DNA from: Streptomyces meridianus
Lineage (GTDB): Bacteria; Actinomycetota; Actinomycetes; Streptomycetales; Streptomycetaceae
Direction: 5' to 3'
Assembly: GCF_023703325.1 (NCBI RefSeq)
Contig: NZ_JAMQGM010000002.1
Span: 62,001-126,000, forward strand
Length of the DNA: 64,000 nt
Below, one piece after another: positions 52,510-61,650 of this stretch. Position 1 is the stretch's first letter, and each line of letters begins with the position of its first letter. The position numbers and the translations under genes were made by a program. Below the pieces are notes generated by a model, which saw nothing but the letters and a program-made list of their open reading frames with translations, had not been told where the DNA came from and did no database searches.

Positions 52510-53792
52510 CTCTCTTCGTCTCCTAGGAGGTGGTGCGTCATCGGGGAGTCTCGTGAGGGTTCGGCCCGGGCGGCGGGCCGGGACGTGCTCTGCCCCCAGG
52601 CCGCCGGACGGCCGGAGTGGGCGGAGGCGCGGGCCAGCAGGACGGTGGCCAGGACCAGCAGCAGGAGTGCGGCCGGGGCGCAGGCGCCCAGCGGCACCAC
52701 CGCGGGGCCGTACGCCGCCACGGCTGCCCGGACCGGTGCGGCGAGGGCCTCGCAGCCGGGCAGCCGCGAGACGAGCGCGACGGCCAGGGCCGAGGCCTCG
52801 ACGGCGACGGCGGCGCCGACGCCGACGAGCACGGCGCGCGGGCGGCCGTGGACTGCGAGCAGCCTGGCGACGAAGAGCAGGATCCCCAGCGCTGCGACCG
52901 CCGCAGGGGCGACGGCGTGCCGTCCGTACTCCCCGGGGTCGTCGGGCAGGGCGAGGACCCGCAGCGTCTCGGCGGACAGGAGCAGGATTCCCAGTGCCAG
53001 CGCGAACAGGGTGACGGCCGCCGGTACGAGCGGACGGCTGCCGGACGCGAACTCGTCCAGATGCCGGCTGGCGGCCAGGCCCCGGTGGGCGCGGACCGCG
53101 AACCAGCGGGCGCACCAGGCGGCGGGAGCGACGGCGAAGACGAGGGCCGCGGTGAGCACGGCGGACGATGCGCTCACCGATGCCTCCGCGGTTCCGAGTC
53201 CTCGGGCCAGCAGGCCGTCCCCGAGCAGGGCGTAACCCAGCAGCCAGCAGACGGCGGGGGCGGCGGACCGTGCTCCCCGGCGTACCCGGAGGGGGCCTCG
53301 CCGCAGGCAGGGGCGCAGGGCCAGGGCGACCAGGACGAGTCCGGCAGCGGCCGCCGCGAAGCGGACCGCCGGGTCGGCCTCGTCCAGCAGGAGAAGAGCG
53401 GCGGCGGGCGTCGTCGCGAGCACACCCGGCAGCAGGTACACAGCGGCGCGGAGCAGGCCGCGGGCGCCGGGGCGGTCACGCTCCGCGCGGGCCGCTGCCG
53501 GTACGGATGGCGCCACCGGGGCCTGGGCGGCGCGCGGGACGCGCGCGTAGAGCTCTTCCGCGAGGGAGAACACGTCACGGTGGCGGAAGCGGGCGGCTGT
53601 CCGGTCGGTGACGCCGTGCGCCTCCAGTCCGGCGGCGATCTCCAGTGGGTCGACGGCACGTTCGCACAGTGCCCGGTGACGCTGCATCAGGGCGCGCACC
53701 GGGTCGACGGAGCCACGCCGCACCGGGCCGGAGCGGGCCGGGGTCGCGCCTCCCTCGGCGCATTCGCCGGGGGGTGTCGGATGGGTGCTCAT
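52506..53792 (-). CDS. Multi-pass membrane protein of the polysaccharide operon
   Basis: 428 residues. A cytoplasmic N-terminal ~115 residues with a helical segment (DPVRALMQRHRALCERAVDP and VTDRTAARFRHRDVFSLAEELY), then about eight transmembrane helices (~120-400) rich in Ala/Leu/Val, and a short polar tail ending in HHLLGDEER. No family recognised; the position between a PelF-like transferase and an epimerase suggests an export or polymerisation role, as PelG or PelE serve in Pel systems, but there is no clear sequence match to either. ATG at 53792 overlaps the transferase stop (ATGA). Confidence 0.82.
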   Translation of the reverse strand: MSTHPTPPGECAEGGATPARSGPVRRGSVDPVRALMQRHRALCERAVDPLEIAAGLEAHGVTDRTAARFRHRDVFSLAEELYARVPRAAQAPVAPSVPAAARAERDRPGARGLLRAAVYLLPGVLATTPAAALLLLDEADPAVRFAAAAAGLVLVALALRPCLRRGPLRVRRGARSAAPAVCWLLGYALLGDGLLARGLGTAEASVSASSAVLTAALVFAVAPAAWCARWFAVRAHRGLAASRHLDEFASGSRPLVPAAVTLFALALGILLLSAETLRVLALPDDPGEYGRHAVAPAAVAALGILLFVARLLAVHGRPRAVLVGVGAAVAVEASALAVALVSRLPGCEALAAPVRAAVAAYGPAVVPLGACAPAALLLLVLATVLLARASAHSGRPAAWGQSTSRPAARAEPSRDSPMTHHLLGDEER

Positions 53793-55624
53793 GCCCGGCC
53801 CTCCCCGCCCCGAAGGACCCGGGCGGCCTTCGGACCGACGGGGTCCGGGGCTGTTCCGGCCCGGTGCGGGACCCCGCCGCGGACCGGGGAGGCCGCGATG
53901 GGAACCGTCCGGGTGCGTGCCGCGGGTACGGCGACAGGCGCTGCCGCGGCCGCCCAGCTGCCCGGCACCGAACTCTCCGCGGTCCGCCCGAAGAGCAGCG
54001 GCCCGCCGTCCGGTCCGGCCTCTTCGCGTTCGACCGGGCAGTGCGAGACCAGCTCGAGGTAGAGGCCGCGGTAGGAGGAGACGTTCTGTTCCACCGTGAA
54101 GAGTTCGAGGGCCCTGGCCCGCGCCGCCGCGCCCAGCCGGGCCCGGCGTCCGGAGTCGCGCAGCAGCGCCAGGCATGCGTCGGCGAGAGCTCGTGGATTG
54201 CGCGGGGGCACCACGAGGCCGGTGCCGCCGATGACTTCGCACACCGCGCCCACATCCGTCGACACCGTGGCCCGGGCGGCGAACATGGACTCGACCAGGC
54301 CGATCGGGAAGCCTTCGACGACGCTGGAGAGCACGGCGACGCCCCCAGCGGTGTACGCATCGGCGAGCCGCGGAATCTCGAGTCCGCCGACCGGCTCGAA
54401 GGCCACCGGATTGTCGCCGACCGCGAGGGCGCTGGCGGCCTCGTCCGGGAAGAGCTGGGCGGCCAAGGCGCGGCAGTGTGCCGTGTAGACGGTGGATTCG
54501 GGGTGCCCGGCGGACGCGCCGCCGCGAGGTCCGGTCTCGGCGATCAGCAGCCGCGCCCCGGGCATCTCCCGGCGCACCCGGGCGAAGGCGTGCAGCAGGG
54601 CCACAAGGTCCTTCGAGGGTTCCACGTGTCCGACCCAGACCAGGGTCCGGCCGCTGTCCGACGTGTCCGCGGCGTCGTCGGCCTCCGGTTCCGCGACGGC
54701 GGTGAGCCCGTGGTCCTCCCAGCCGGGGTAGACGGTCTGCATCCGGGCCGGATCGGCTCCGCAGCGCTGCTGCCAGCGGCGCACGTGGGTGTTGCCCGCG
54801 GTCACCACGGCGGCCCGGTCGTAGACCTCGGCGGCCGTCCGGCCCCGGAACGAGGCCAGCAGCGCCCGGGCCGGTGCGCCGAGCGGCGCCCTGGACCGGT
54901 CCAGGTAGTGCTCGCGCAGCCCCGAACCGTGCTCGGTGACGAGCAGCGGCACGCCGTGGAAGCGCTTGGCCAGCAGGCCGGGCAGGGCCGCGGCGCCACT
55001 GGACGTCGCGTGGCACAGGTCCAGGCTGCCCAGTCCCTTCTCGTCGTCGGCGTGCCAGTCCAGGGAGAGCGGCCGCAGCCGGCGCTCGAGCTCTTCAGCG
55101 ACGGCGAGCAGGTCGGCCGGCTGGGCGGCGTTGACGGCCGGCAGCGCGCGCGGGGTGCGGCATGCGCGCTCGAGGATCCGTGCCGCCGCCTCCGAGCGGA
55201 GCGCTCCGGGCAGCCCTGGGTGCTCCCGGGCCAACTCGGCGAGCCCGTACAGCGCCTCGGCGAAGCCGGGATCGGCGGCCGGCCCGGGCCCGCTCGGCCC
55301 GGACCCGGCCGGTTGCCGCTGCCCGGGGGCGCAGACGGCGCTCACCAACTGCCCGAAGTGCTCGGCGAAACGGCGCCGCCACCGCCTCCCGGCGCTGCCG
55401 CCGAGCGGAGCCGCCAGGGCAGCCGGGCCCAGCAGCGGTGCGGTGCGCACCCGGCGCACCTGCCGGGGGACCGGAGGATCGCCGACCGGTGCCGGGCGGC
55501 CACGGGTCAGCGCGAAGATGTCGAAGTCGTGTTCGGGGAGCCCGCGCACGAGCCGGTCGCACCACCGCCCGGATTCACCTGTCGCGTACGGATAACCACT
55601 CTCCGTAAGAAGTCCGATGCGCAC
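53789..55624 (-). CDS. PelF-like GT4 glycosyltransferase (DUF3492)
   Basis: 611 residues. The N-terminal DUF3492 half starts MRIGLLTESGYPYATGESGRWCDRL-like and contains HATSSGAAALPGLLAKRFHGVPLLVTEHG (~220); the C-terminal GT4 half has LVWVGHVEPSKDLVALLHAF (~345, sugar-nucleotide loop), LADAYTAGGVAVLSSVVEGFPIGLVESMFA (~430, E-x7-E motif) and GTGLVVPPRNP (~475). PelF polymerises the GalNAc/GlcNAc-rich Pel polysaccharide using UDP-sugars in the cytoplasm. The last ~75 residues are Pro/Ala-rich. GTG start; first gene of the operon, ending with an ATGA overlap. Confidence 0.9.
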   Translation of the reverse strand: MRIGLLTESGYPYATGESGRWCDRLVRGLPEHDFDIFALTRGRPAPVGDPPVPRQVRRVRTAPLLGPAALAAPLGGSAGRRWRRRFAEHFGQLVSAVCAPGQRQPAGSGPSGPGPAADPGFAEALYGLAELAREHPGLPGALRSEAAARILERACRTPRALPAVNAAQPADLLAVAEELERRLRPLSLDWHADDEKGLGSLDLCHATSSGAAALPGLLAKRFHGVPLLVTEHGSGLREHYLDRSRAPLGAPARALLASFRGRTAAEVYDRAAVVTAGNTHVRRWQQRCGADPARMQTVYPGWEDHGLTAVAEPEADDAADTSDSGRTLVWVGHVEPSKDLVALLHAFARVRREMPGARLLIAETGPRGGASAGHPESTVYTAHCRALAAQLFPDEAASALAVGDNPVAFEPVGGLEIPRLADAYTAGGVAVLSSVVEGFPIGLVESMFAARATVSTDVGAVCEVIGGTGLVVPPRNPRALADACLALLRDSGRRARLGAAARARALELFTVEQNVSSYRGLYLELVSHCPVEREEAGPDGGPLLFGRTAESSVPGSWAAAAAPVAVPAARTRTVPIAASPVRGGVPHRAGTAPDPVGPKAARVLRGGEGRA

Positions 55625-55832
55625 GAGTGCACCCCCGATCTTCGCGTGAAAAGAGCCCTGACGGCCGACGGGACGACGCTATGCGCCGGAGGACGGCGGG
55701 GCGGACGGTTGTCCGTCACGCCACCGGAAGGGGTGAACGACCGTGACTTTCCGGGCCCGGCGGCGTTCTGCGCCCCGGAGAGCCCGGCCCGCGGCTCACC
55801 GTGCGGCGTGCCGGACCGGGCCGAGCAGACCG

Positions 55833-57134
55833 TCAGTTCCCGGGATACGGCCAGGCGTTGGGCTTGCAGGTGACGCCGTTGGTCGTGAGGTATTTCGTCT
55901 GCTGCATCATCACCGGGGCGAGTGCACCCTCTCGGGGGCACGCACGGTGATTGAGCCCCAGCCGGTGCCCGACCTCGTGATTGATCAGCATCTGCCGGTA
56001 AGCGGTCATCATCGCGCCGAAGGTTCTGGCCCCCCGGGCCCACCGGTACGCGTTGATCATGACGCGCTCGGTCGACGCCGAGTCGCAGGAGACGTTGTCC
56101 ACCGTGGTGTCCAGCCCCGATCTGGAACACCACTTCGCGGTGGTGCCCGGGCTGGCCAGAGTGATCACGAAGTCCGCATCGCCGGACGAGACCCGCTCGA
56201 AGGTGCGGACGCCGCCGTGACCCCAGCTCCGGTCGTCGTTGAGGGTTTTGTGCACCGCCTCGGCGAACAGATCGCCGTCCAGCTGCATGCCGTCCTCGAT
56301 GTCGACCCGGTACCGGACCACGGACCCCTTGCCCGGGGCCGGGTCGCGCCCGCCGATCGCCCGGAACGTTCCCGGCCCGTTGAAGTCGGGGTCGAACGGG
56401 TACTTCGCGTCCATCTTCTCGTCGTACGTCACGGGACCGGGCGACGCCTCACGGCCGGCCGGCCGGTCGTCCGAACGCGAGGTCGTGCGGCCGTTCTTGC
56501 CCATGACCTCGCTCGCCGACGGCAGATCGCGGTTGGCGCTGCGCGGGTCGGCGACCTGGCCCGCCACCACCACCGCGAGCACCGTGGTCACGGCGGCAGC
56601 GGCGACCCCGGTGAAGCCGCGGCCGATCCCCGCCCGGCGCCGGTCACCCGACTCGGGCTCTCCGTCCCCGGTTCCGTCCTCGTCCGCGCCCGCCGCATCC
56701 GGGCCGGGGTCGTACGCGTCGCGGTCGTACGCATCGGCGTTCCCGTCGGGCCGTCCGACCTCCGCGGCCTCGCGGACGGCGATGGGCATCGTCCCGTAGA
56801 CGTCGTCGTCGAAGGCGTCGACGAACTCCTGACGCGGTTCCGATATGCGCCGGCGCCCTCCCGGCGCCCGCGGCGCCGGTGGCGGGACACCGGGGCCGGG
56901 TGCCCCCCAGCCCCCGCCGGGCTCGAGCTGCTCCGGGTGGCCGCCGCGGACGGACGAGGACGGCTCGACGCCGCCGGGGCCGCGGTGCATCCCCGCACGG
57001 GGTTCGGCGCCGCCCTCGGCACGCCGGGGCGCCGGCTCCGCCGGCGCCTGCCCTGCGTACTCCTCCATGCCGCCGGGCCCGGCCGGCAGGCCGCCCGTTT
57101 CCTCGGGTCGGCTTCGACGGCTATGACGTCCCAC
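55833..57134 (-). CDS. DUF3152 membrane-anchored metzincin-like protein
   Basis: 433 residues from GTG at 57134 (V-G-R-H-S-R-R); ATG at 57068 is an alternative. The N-terminal ~225 residues are disordered and charged, followed by one membrane helix (~250, GVAAAAVTTVLAVVVAGQVA), so the C-terminal domain lies outside. That domain (~310-433) contains VVRYRVDIEDGMQLDGDLFAEAVHKTLNDDRSWG and zinc motif NHEVGHRLGLNH (HExGHxxGxxH), plus Cys residues likely in disulfides. DUF3152 proteins are actinobacterial; the peptidase activity is predicted, not proven. Equivalent to Rv3207c by position (recalled). Confidence 0.9.
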   Translation of the reverse strand: MGRHSRRSRPEETGGLPAGPGGMEEYAGQAPAEPAPRRAEGGAEPRAGMHRGPGGVEPSSSVRGGHPEQLEPGGGWGAPGPGVPPPAPRAPGGRRRISEPRQEFVDAFDDDVYGTMPIAVREAAEVGRPDGNADAYDRDAYDPGPDAAGADEDGTGDGEPESGDRRRAGIGRGFTGVAAAAVTTVLAVVVAGQVADPRSANRDLPSASEVMGKNGRTTSRSDDRPAGREASPGPVTYDEKMDAKYPFDPDFNGPGTFRAIGGRDPAPGKGSVVRYRVDIEDGMQLDGDLFAEAVHKTLNDDRSWGHGGVRTFERVSSGDADFVITLASPGTTAKWCSRSGLDTTVDNVSCDSASTERVMINAYRWARGARTFGAMMTAYRQMLINHEVGHRLGLNHRACPREGALAPVMMQQTKYLTTNGVTCKPNAWPYPGN

Positions 57135-57142
57135 GCCTCGAG

Positions 57143-58114
57143 TCAGCTCCCGCCCGCATCGGTACTCGTCTCGTCCAACAGCTCGCGGAAGGCCCGCGCC
57201 ACCATCTCCGGGTATTCCATCATCGCCACGTGCCCTGCCCGGGGCAGGGTCAGCAGGCGCGAGTCCCCGAAGGCGGCGGCCGCCCGCCGGGCCATCCGGA
57301 AGGACACCAGCCGGTCCCGGCCTCCGTAGACCAGGAGGGTCGGGGCCTTGACCCGCGACGCCTGCCGCCACAGGGAATGACGGCCCCCCAAGGTATAGGC
57401 ATCCACCACGCCGCGCGTCGAGCGCGTCATCACGTCCCAGAAATACGGCAGGGTCAGCCGCCGCTCGTACTCCTCCACCGCGGCCGCGAAGCCGTCGGGA
57501 TTCACCCGTGCGGGGTCGCCGTAACAGAGCGCGAGTACCTCGCGCGTGCGACGCTCCGCCGTCCATTCGCGGGTGAGCCGGGCGAACGTCGCGGCAGCTC
57601 CGGGCACGGCGAGCAGCGCGGTGGGCAACGCGCTCAGCTGCGGCGGGATCTCCGGGAGGGCGGGCGAGACGAGCGTGAGGGTGCGTACGAGGTCCGGCCG
57701 CACGGCCGCGACCCGGGTGGCCACCGCGCCGCCCAGCGAGTTGCCGAGCAGGTGCACCGGGCCGCGCCCGGAGGAGTCGAGGTAGCGGACGACCGCCCGC
57801 GCGTGCCCGGACAGCGAGTAGTCGGAGTCGTCGGGCGGCGACGAGTGGCCGAACCCCGGAAGATCGAGCGCGTGCCCTTCCACACGGTCCGTCAACTCAC
57901 GCATCAGCGCGGACCAGTTGAGCGAGGAGCCACCGAGCCCGTGCACGTAGAGCGCCGGCGGAAGGCCCGGGGACGCCTCGGTGCGGGAGCGCACGGCAAG
58001 CGTCAGCCCGGGAAGGGACACCGTGTGGAGGCCCTCGCCGACGGGCAGACCGACCCCCTCGACCGGTTGGGCCCCTGCGACGGAACGGGTTTCCGGCGGC
58101 TCGGTCGAAGACAT
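57143..58114 (-). CDS. Alpha/beta hydrolase
   Basis: 323 residues. YVHGLGGSSLNWSALM (~55), DLPGFGHSSPP (~85), nucleophile LLGNSLGGAVA (~122), acid in VYGGRDRLVSF (~265) and His in RAGHVAMMEYPEMVARAF (~292): a complete triad with a cap domain (~155-240). A lipase/esterase or C-C hydrolase; the substrate cannot be inferred. No signal peptide. It ends 8 bp before the DUF3152 start, so the two are probably cotranscribed. The transcript looks leaderless. Confidence 0.9.
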   Translation of the reverse strand: MSSTEPPETRSVAGAQPVEGVGLPVGEGLHTVSLPGLTLAVRSRTEASPGLPPALYVHGLGGSSLNWSALMRELTDRVEGHALDLPGFGHSSPPDDSDYSLSGHARAVVRYLDSSGRGPVHLLGNSLGGAVATRVAAVRPDLVRTLTLVSPALPEIPPQLSALPTALLAVPGAAATFARLTREWTAERRTREVLALCYGDPARVNPDGFAAAVEEYERRLTLPYFWDVMTRSTRGVVDAYTLGGRHSLWRQASRVKAPTLLVYGGRDRLVSFRMARRAAAAFGDSRLLTLPRAGHVAMMEYPEMVARAFRELLDETSTDAGGS

Positions 58115-58120
58115 GCCGCA

Positions 58121-58126
58121 ATGTTA
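58121..58126 (-). promoter_or_regulatory. Putative -10 of a leaderless hydrolase transcript
   Basis: TAACAT on the minus strand, exactly 6 nt before the ATG at 58114; no ribosome site is present. The -35 is weak. Confidence 0.5.
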
Positions 58127-58392
58127 CGAGAGGATCACACCCGTCCCGGCTGTGTGCACGGTCACATCGACCGGGTGTCCTTTCCCGCGGCGCGTCCGTG
58201 ACTGCCGCCGCTCGTACGGGCAGGTGGGGACGTCCGCGGGCTCCGGGCGACGCCGGCACCCGGGGGAGATCTGCCGGAGACGTCCGGATTCCGGTCACGG
58301 ACGGCGCCGTCAGCCGTGCGGCGACCCGGCGGGACGTGGCGGACAGGGCCTACGCTCGGGTGCAGGGCGCCCGCCCCGGAAAGGGGAGTCAC

Positions 58393-58614
58393 ATGCCTGT
58401 CGATCCCACGGACCCGGCCACTTTCGCGGACGACGTTCCGCAGGAGGTCGGCGTCGACCTGGAAGCACCCGAAGCCGACGCGGCCGAACAGATGACCGAC
58501 CTGCTGCCGCAGGAGGACCAGCCGCTGTCGGACCGGGACCTCGAGGATGCGAACCCGGCGGATGCCATCGAGCAGGCCCGGGTGGTCGGCGAGGACGAGG
58601 ACGATTACCGGTGA
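58393..58614 (+). CDS. Small acidic protein
   Basis: 73 residues, strongly acidic (many Asp/Glu, almost no basic residues), no Cys and no hydrophobic helix; contains DDVPQEVGVDLEAPEADAAEQ and ends GEDEDDYR. GGGGAG 6 bp before ATG and coherent codon use support it. Such acidic proteins are common in Streptomyces; function unknown. Upstream of the TetR gene on the same strand but separated by a likely operator. Confidence 0.75.
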   Translation: MPVDPTDPATFADDVPQEVGVDLEAPEADAAEQMTDLLPQEDQPLSDRDLEDANPADAIEQARVVGEDEDDYR

Positions 58615-58633
58615 TCCGGGCCGTTTGTCGCAC

Positions 58634-58648
58634 CCGAACAGTGTTCGG
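58634..58648. promoter_or_regulatory. Candidate operator upstream of the TetR gene
   Basis: Perfect palindrome CCGAACA-G-TGTTCGG, ~120 bp before the TetR start. The symmetry and position fit an autoregulatory TetR site. The protein-DNA match is inferred. Confidence 0.6.
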
Positions 58649-58764
58649 TCGGTGATTTTCTCCGTCCACACCGCGCACACCACGGTTACCGAAAAGTACG
58701 ATGGCGGAGCGGCGCCGGGCCCCGCCCGGCCTCCGATCGCACACCGAACAACCAGGGAGGCGGC

Positions 58765-59406
58765 GTGACAGCCATCGAGCAGACCGAGGCTCGCCCGCGG
58801 GGCACGCGCCTGCCGCGTCATGCCCGACGGAACCAACTGCTGGGCGCCGCCCAGGAGGTCTTCGTCGCGCAGGGTTACCACGCAGCGGCGATGGACGACA
58901 TCGCGGAGCGTGCCGGAGTCAGCAAACCGGTGCTCTACCAGCACTTCCCCGGCAAGCTCGAGCTCTATCTGGCCCTGCTCGACCAGCACTGCGAGTCCCT
59001 GCTCCAGGCGGTGCGCTCGGCACTGGCCTCGACGACGGACAACAAGCTGCGCGTGGCGGCGACGATGGAGGCGTACTTCACCTACGTCGAGGACGAGGGC
59101 GGCGCGTTCCGTCTGGTCTTCGAGTCCGACCTCACCAACGAGCCCGCCGTCCGCGAGCGGGTCGACCGGGTCGGGCTGGACTGCGCGAAGGCGGTCAGCG
59201 AGGTGATCGCCGAGGACGCCGACCTGCCCGCCGACGAGGCCATGCTGCTCGCAGTCGGCCTCTGCGGCATGGCCCAGATCACCGCCCGCTACTGGCTGGG
59301 CTCCGGCCAGAAACTGCCGCGGGAGTCGGCGGCGAAGCTGGTCTCGTCGCTGTCGTGGCGGGGCATCGCCGGCTTCCCCATGCACCCGTCGGCCGGCAAG
59401 GGCTGA
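58765..59406 (+). CDS. TetR-family transcriptional regulator
   Basis: 213 residues. N-terminal helix-turn-helix (~25-70): RNQLLGAAQEVFVAQGYHAAAMDDIAERAGVSKPVLYQHFPGKLELYLALL; the ligand/dimer domain follows. GTG start at 58765 with AGGGAGG 5 bp upstream. Effector unknown. Located at the position of Rv3208 in mycobacteria (recalled), just upstream of the DUF3107 gene. Confidence 0.95.
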   Translation: MTAIEQTEARPRGTRLPRHARRNQLLGAAQEVFVAQGYHAAAMDDIAERAGVSKPVLYQHFPGKLELYLALLDQHCESLLQAVRSALASTTDNKLRVAATMEAYFTYVEDEGGAFRLVFESDLTNEPAVRERVDRVGLDCAKAVSEVIAEDADLPADEAMLLAVGLCGMAQITARYWLGSGQKLPRESAAKLVSSLSWRGIAGFPMHPSAGKG

Positions 59407-59548
59407 GGGTCGCTGTTCGCTGCGGGCATGCGTCCGCAGCCGCCTGCGGATCCCGCGCCGGGCTAGTGTGTCCTGTCGTACTGCGCGGGGACCGCGCATC
59501 TCCCCGGGGCTTCGCCGCGGGGACCCGAACATGGAAAGGGACGAAGTC

Positions 59549-59773
59549 GTGGAGGTCAAGATCGGCGTGCAGCACACGCCCCGCGAGATCACCCTGGAGA
59601 GCGGGCAGTCCGCGGACGAGGTCGAGCGCGCGGTGACCGCCGCACTCGACGGCAAGGCCCGGATCCTCAGCCTGGAGGACGAGCACGGCCGCAAGGTCAT
59701 CGTCCCGGCCGACCGGCTGGCCTACGTCGAGATCGGCGAACCGACCGCCCGCAAGGTGGGCTTCGGCGCATAG
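59549..59773 (+). CDS. DUF3107 small protein
   Basis: 74 residues, matching the TB9.4-type family: VEVKIGVQHTPREITLESGQSADEV start, VTAALDGKARILSLEDEHGRKVIVPADRLAYVEIG core. Likely a beta-rich fold; function unknown. GTG at 59549 (AAGGGA ~8 bp upstream) is preferred over ATG at 59531. Confidence 0.88.
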   Translation: MEVKIGVQHTPREITLESGQSADEVERAVTAALDGKARILSLEDEHGRKVIVPADRLAYVEIGEPTARKVGFGA

Positions 59774-59793
59774 GGGCACACGGCACGCACGCG

Positions 59794-59837
59794 GGCAGCG
59801 GCGGCCCGGAAGTCACGGCTTCCGGGCCGCCGCTGCC
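59794..59837 (+). terminator. Strong hairpin terminator after DUF3107
   Basis: Perfect 19-bp inverted repeat GGCAGCGGCGGCCCGGAAG / CTTCCGGGCCGCCGCTGCC with loop TCACGG, 20 bp after the stop, followed by GTTCT. Confidence 0.92.
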
Positions 59838-60013
59838 GTTCTCCGCTTCCCCGGCCGAGGGCGCCGCGGTCCGCTCCGGCAGGACGTGACCGGTGGCGGG
59901 ACGTGCCGGATCCGCAGAGGATTGTGCCGGGCGCCACAGGGGTAGTACCGGACGGACCGATGTGCACCGACCTGTCGCCTTCGGCCGCGGGCAACACGAG
60001 AGGGAGCAGCGTG

Positions 60014-60277
60014 GTGATCTGGCAAACGCTCGGCTCGGCACTGATCGGGATCGCCCTCTCGTACGCCGGGCTCCGGTGGGCGCCCGAGCGGCTGCCGTCG
60101 CGGCTCCTCGTGCTCGGCACCGGTCTCGTCGCCGCCCTGTCCGGGGGCTTGCTCACCCACGGGATGATGGGCCCGGGGCACGGTCCGGCCGCTCTCGCCG
60201 GGTCACTTGCCCTGGGCGTCGCCCTGCTGTCCCTGCTGATCCGCCCGGCCGCGCGCACCCGCTCCGCCACGATCTGA
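60014..60277 (+). CDS. Small hydrophobic membrane protein
   Basis: 87 residues with three hydrophobic segments: ~4-20, ~30-48 and ~60-78, ending in a basic tail (RPAARTRSA). GTG at 60014 has AGGGAG 7 bp upstream; GTG 60011 is possible. Features resemble small Streptomyces membrane proteins of unknown role (APERLP, THGMMGPGHGPAALAG loops). Confidence 0.72.
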   Translation: MIWQTLGSALIGIALSYAGLRWAPERLPSRLLVLGTGLVAALSGGLLTHGMMGPGHGPAALAGSLALGVALLSLLIRPAARTRSATI

Positions 60278-60434
60278 CTCCGGTCCGGGCGGACCGCACT
60301 CCCCGCCACGGCAAAGGGCGCGACCCGGAGCGACCGGGACACCGTTCCTCCCGACCTCCGGTCCGCAATCGTGCCCGCCGGCGCCCGTGCCGCAGACGGG
60401 CGCCACGCATCGGCGCCGCCGGCCGGCGCCCTGC

Positions 60435-61172
60435 TCAGGCGGCGAGCCCGAGCGCCGCCATCCGCTTGGTGTGGGCCTCGGTGATCCGCGAGAACATCCG
60501 GCCGACCTCGGCCAGGTCGAAGCCGTCGGCCACGCCGCCGACGAGCATCGTGGAGAGGGCATCGCGCTCGGCGACCACCCGCTGCGCCTGGCTGAGCGCC
60601 TCCCCCATCAGGCGGCGTGCCCACAGCGCCAGCCGGCCGCCCACCCGCGGGTCGGCCTCGATGGCCGCACGGACCTTCTCGACCGCGAACTCGGCGTGGC
60701 CGGTGTCGTCCAGCACCCGCAGCACCAGGCTCCGGGTGTCCGAGTCGAGCCGGACCGCCACCTCCCGGTAGAAGTCGCTGGCGATCGAGTCGCCGACGTA
60801 CGCCTTGACCAGGCCCTCCAGCCAGTCCGACGGGGCGGTCTGGCGGTGGAACTCGTCGAGCGCGGACGCGAACGGTTCCATCGCCTCGGTCGGCGGGACG
60901 TCGATGGCGGAAAGCCGGTCGCGCAGCTGCTCGAAGTGGTGGAACTCGGCGGAAGCCATCTTCGCCAGCTCGGCCTTGTCCTCGAGCGCGGGCGCCAGCT
61001 TTGCGTCCTCGGCCAGCCGCTCGAAGGCCGCGAGCTCGCCGTAGGCGAGCGCCCCGATCAGATCCACGACGGCAGCCCGGTAGTCCGGGTCGGCGGACGC
61101 CGTGTGCCAGTCCTGGGCGGCGAATCCGGTGTGCTCTTCGGCGGCGGCGGGGGTCTCGTCAGGCTTCTCCAT
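60435..61172 (-). CDS. Ferritin-like fold protein, MiaE/Rv3210c type
   Basis: 245 residues, almost entirely helical. Metal-ligand candidates arranged as in the ferritin-like superfamily: GALAYGELAAFERLAED (~45), ASAEFHHFEQLRDRL (~78, E-x2-H-type) and LRVLDDTGHAEFAVEKVRAAI (~160, H and E). It resembles MiaE-type tRNA hydroxylase-like proteins of actinobacteria; the reaction is not established here. ATG at 61172, weak ribosome site. Divergent from the DEAD-box gene. Confidence 0.87.
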   Translation of the reverse strand: MEKPDETPAAAEEHTGFAAQDWHTASADPDYRAAVVDLIGALAYGELAAFERLAEDAKLAPALEDKAELAKMASAEFHHFEQLRDRLSAIDVPPTEAMEPFASALDEFHRQTAPSDWLEGLVKAYVGDSIASDFYREVAVRLDSDTRSLVLRVLDDTGHAEFAVEKVRAAIEADPRVGGRLALWARRLMGEALSQAQRVVAERDALSTMLVGGVADGFDLAEVGRMFSRITEAHTKRMAALGLAA

Positions 61173-61650
61173 GCAGCGCACAATAGCCCGCCCCGGGCAG
61201 GCGGTTCCGCTCCCCCGTGCTCGGGGATCCGTGCCGCTCGGCCGGCCGCCCGGCCCGGACCGGGAAGATCACCTCGACACATATGCGCAATTCCGGGGTA
61301 CAGTGATATGGCTGCCCGCTGGACAACGGCGGGTGATCGCATGCTGGTCCCGGACTCCTCGGCGTCGATGCGGACGCCACTGCACGTCCGTGGCACCAGC
61401 GGATGCCCGGTCGGTGGCCCGATCGGCTCCAACCCGACCGCCCTCCGCGCGGAGCGTACGAAATGTACGGAACGCCACAGGAGGGGACGCTCGCGGCGCG
61501 AGCGGACGAGCGAGAGCTAGTGGTCCTGCGCCTCCCGGCCGAACATGGCCGGTCGCAAGCCGGCGCGGTACGACCCTCACTCGCTCGGTCGCCTTCGAGA
61601 GGAGGGGTTCAGGCCCTCACGCGCCGCGTCTCACAGAAGAGGCAAGCATC
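61173..61650. other. Long 5' region of the DEAD-box gene
   Basis: 478 bp between divergent genes. A TCGACA (61274-61279) / TACAGT (61299-61304) pair with 19-bp spacing is a weak promoter candidate for the plus strand, giving a ~340-nt leader. Short plus-strand frames cross it, including one ending at 61654 whose TGA overlaps the helicase start, but codon use is not coding-like in its second half. DEAD-box genes often have long regulatory leaders; no riboswitch class was recognised. Confidence 0.45.

Noticed and set aside
50655..55624. Complete canonical Pel locus
   Set aside because: No recognised PelA, PelD, PelE or PelG; only PelF-like and epimerase parts are clear, so it is called Pel-related by inference only.
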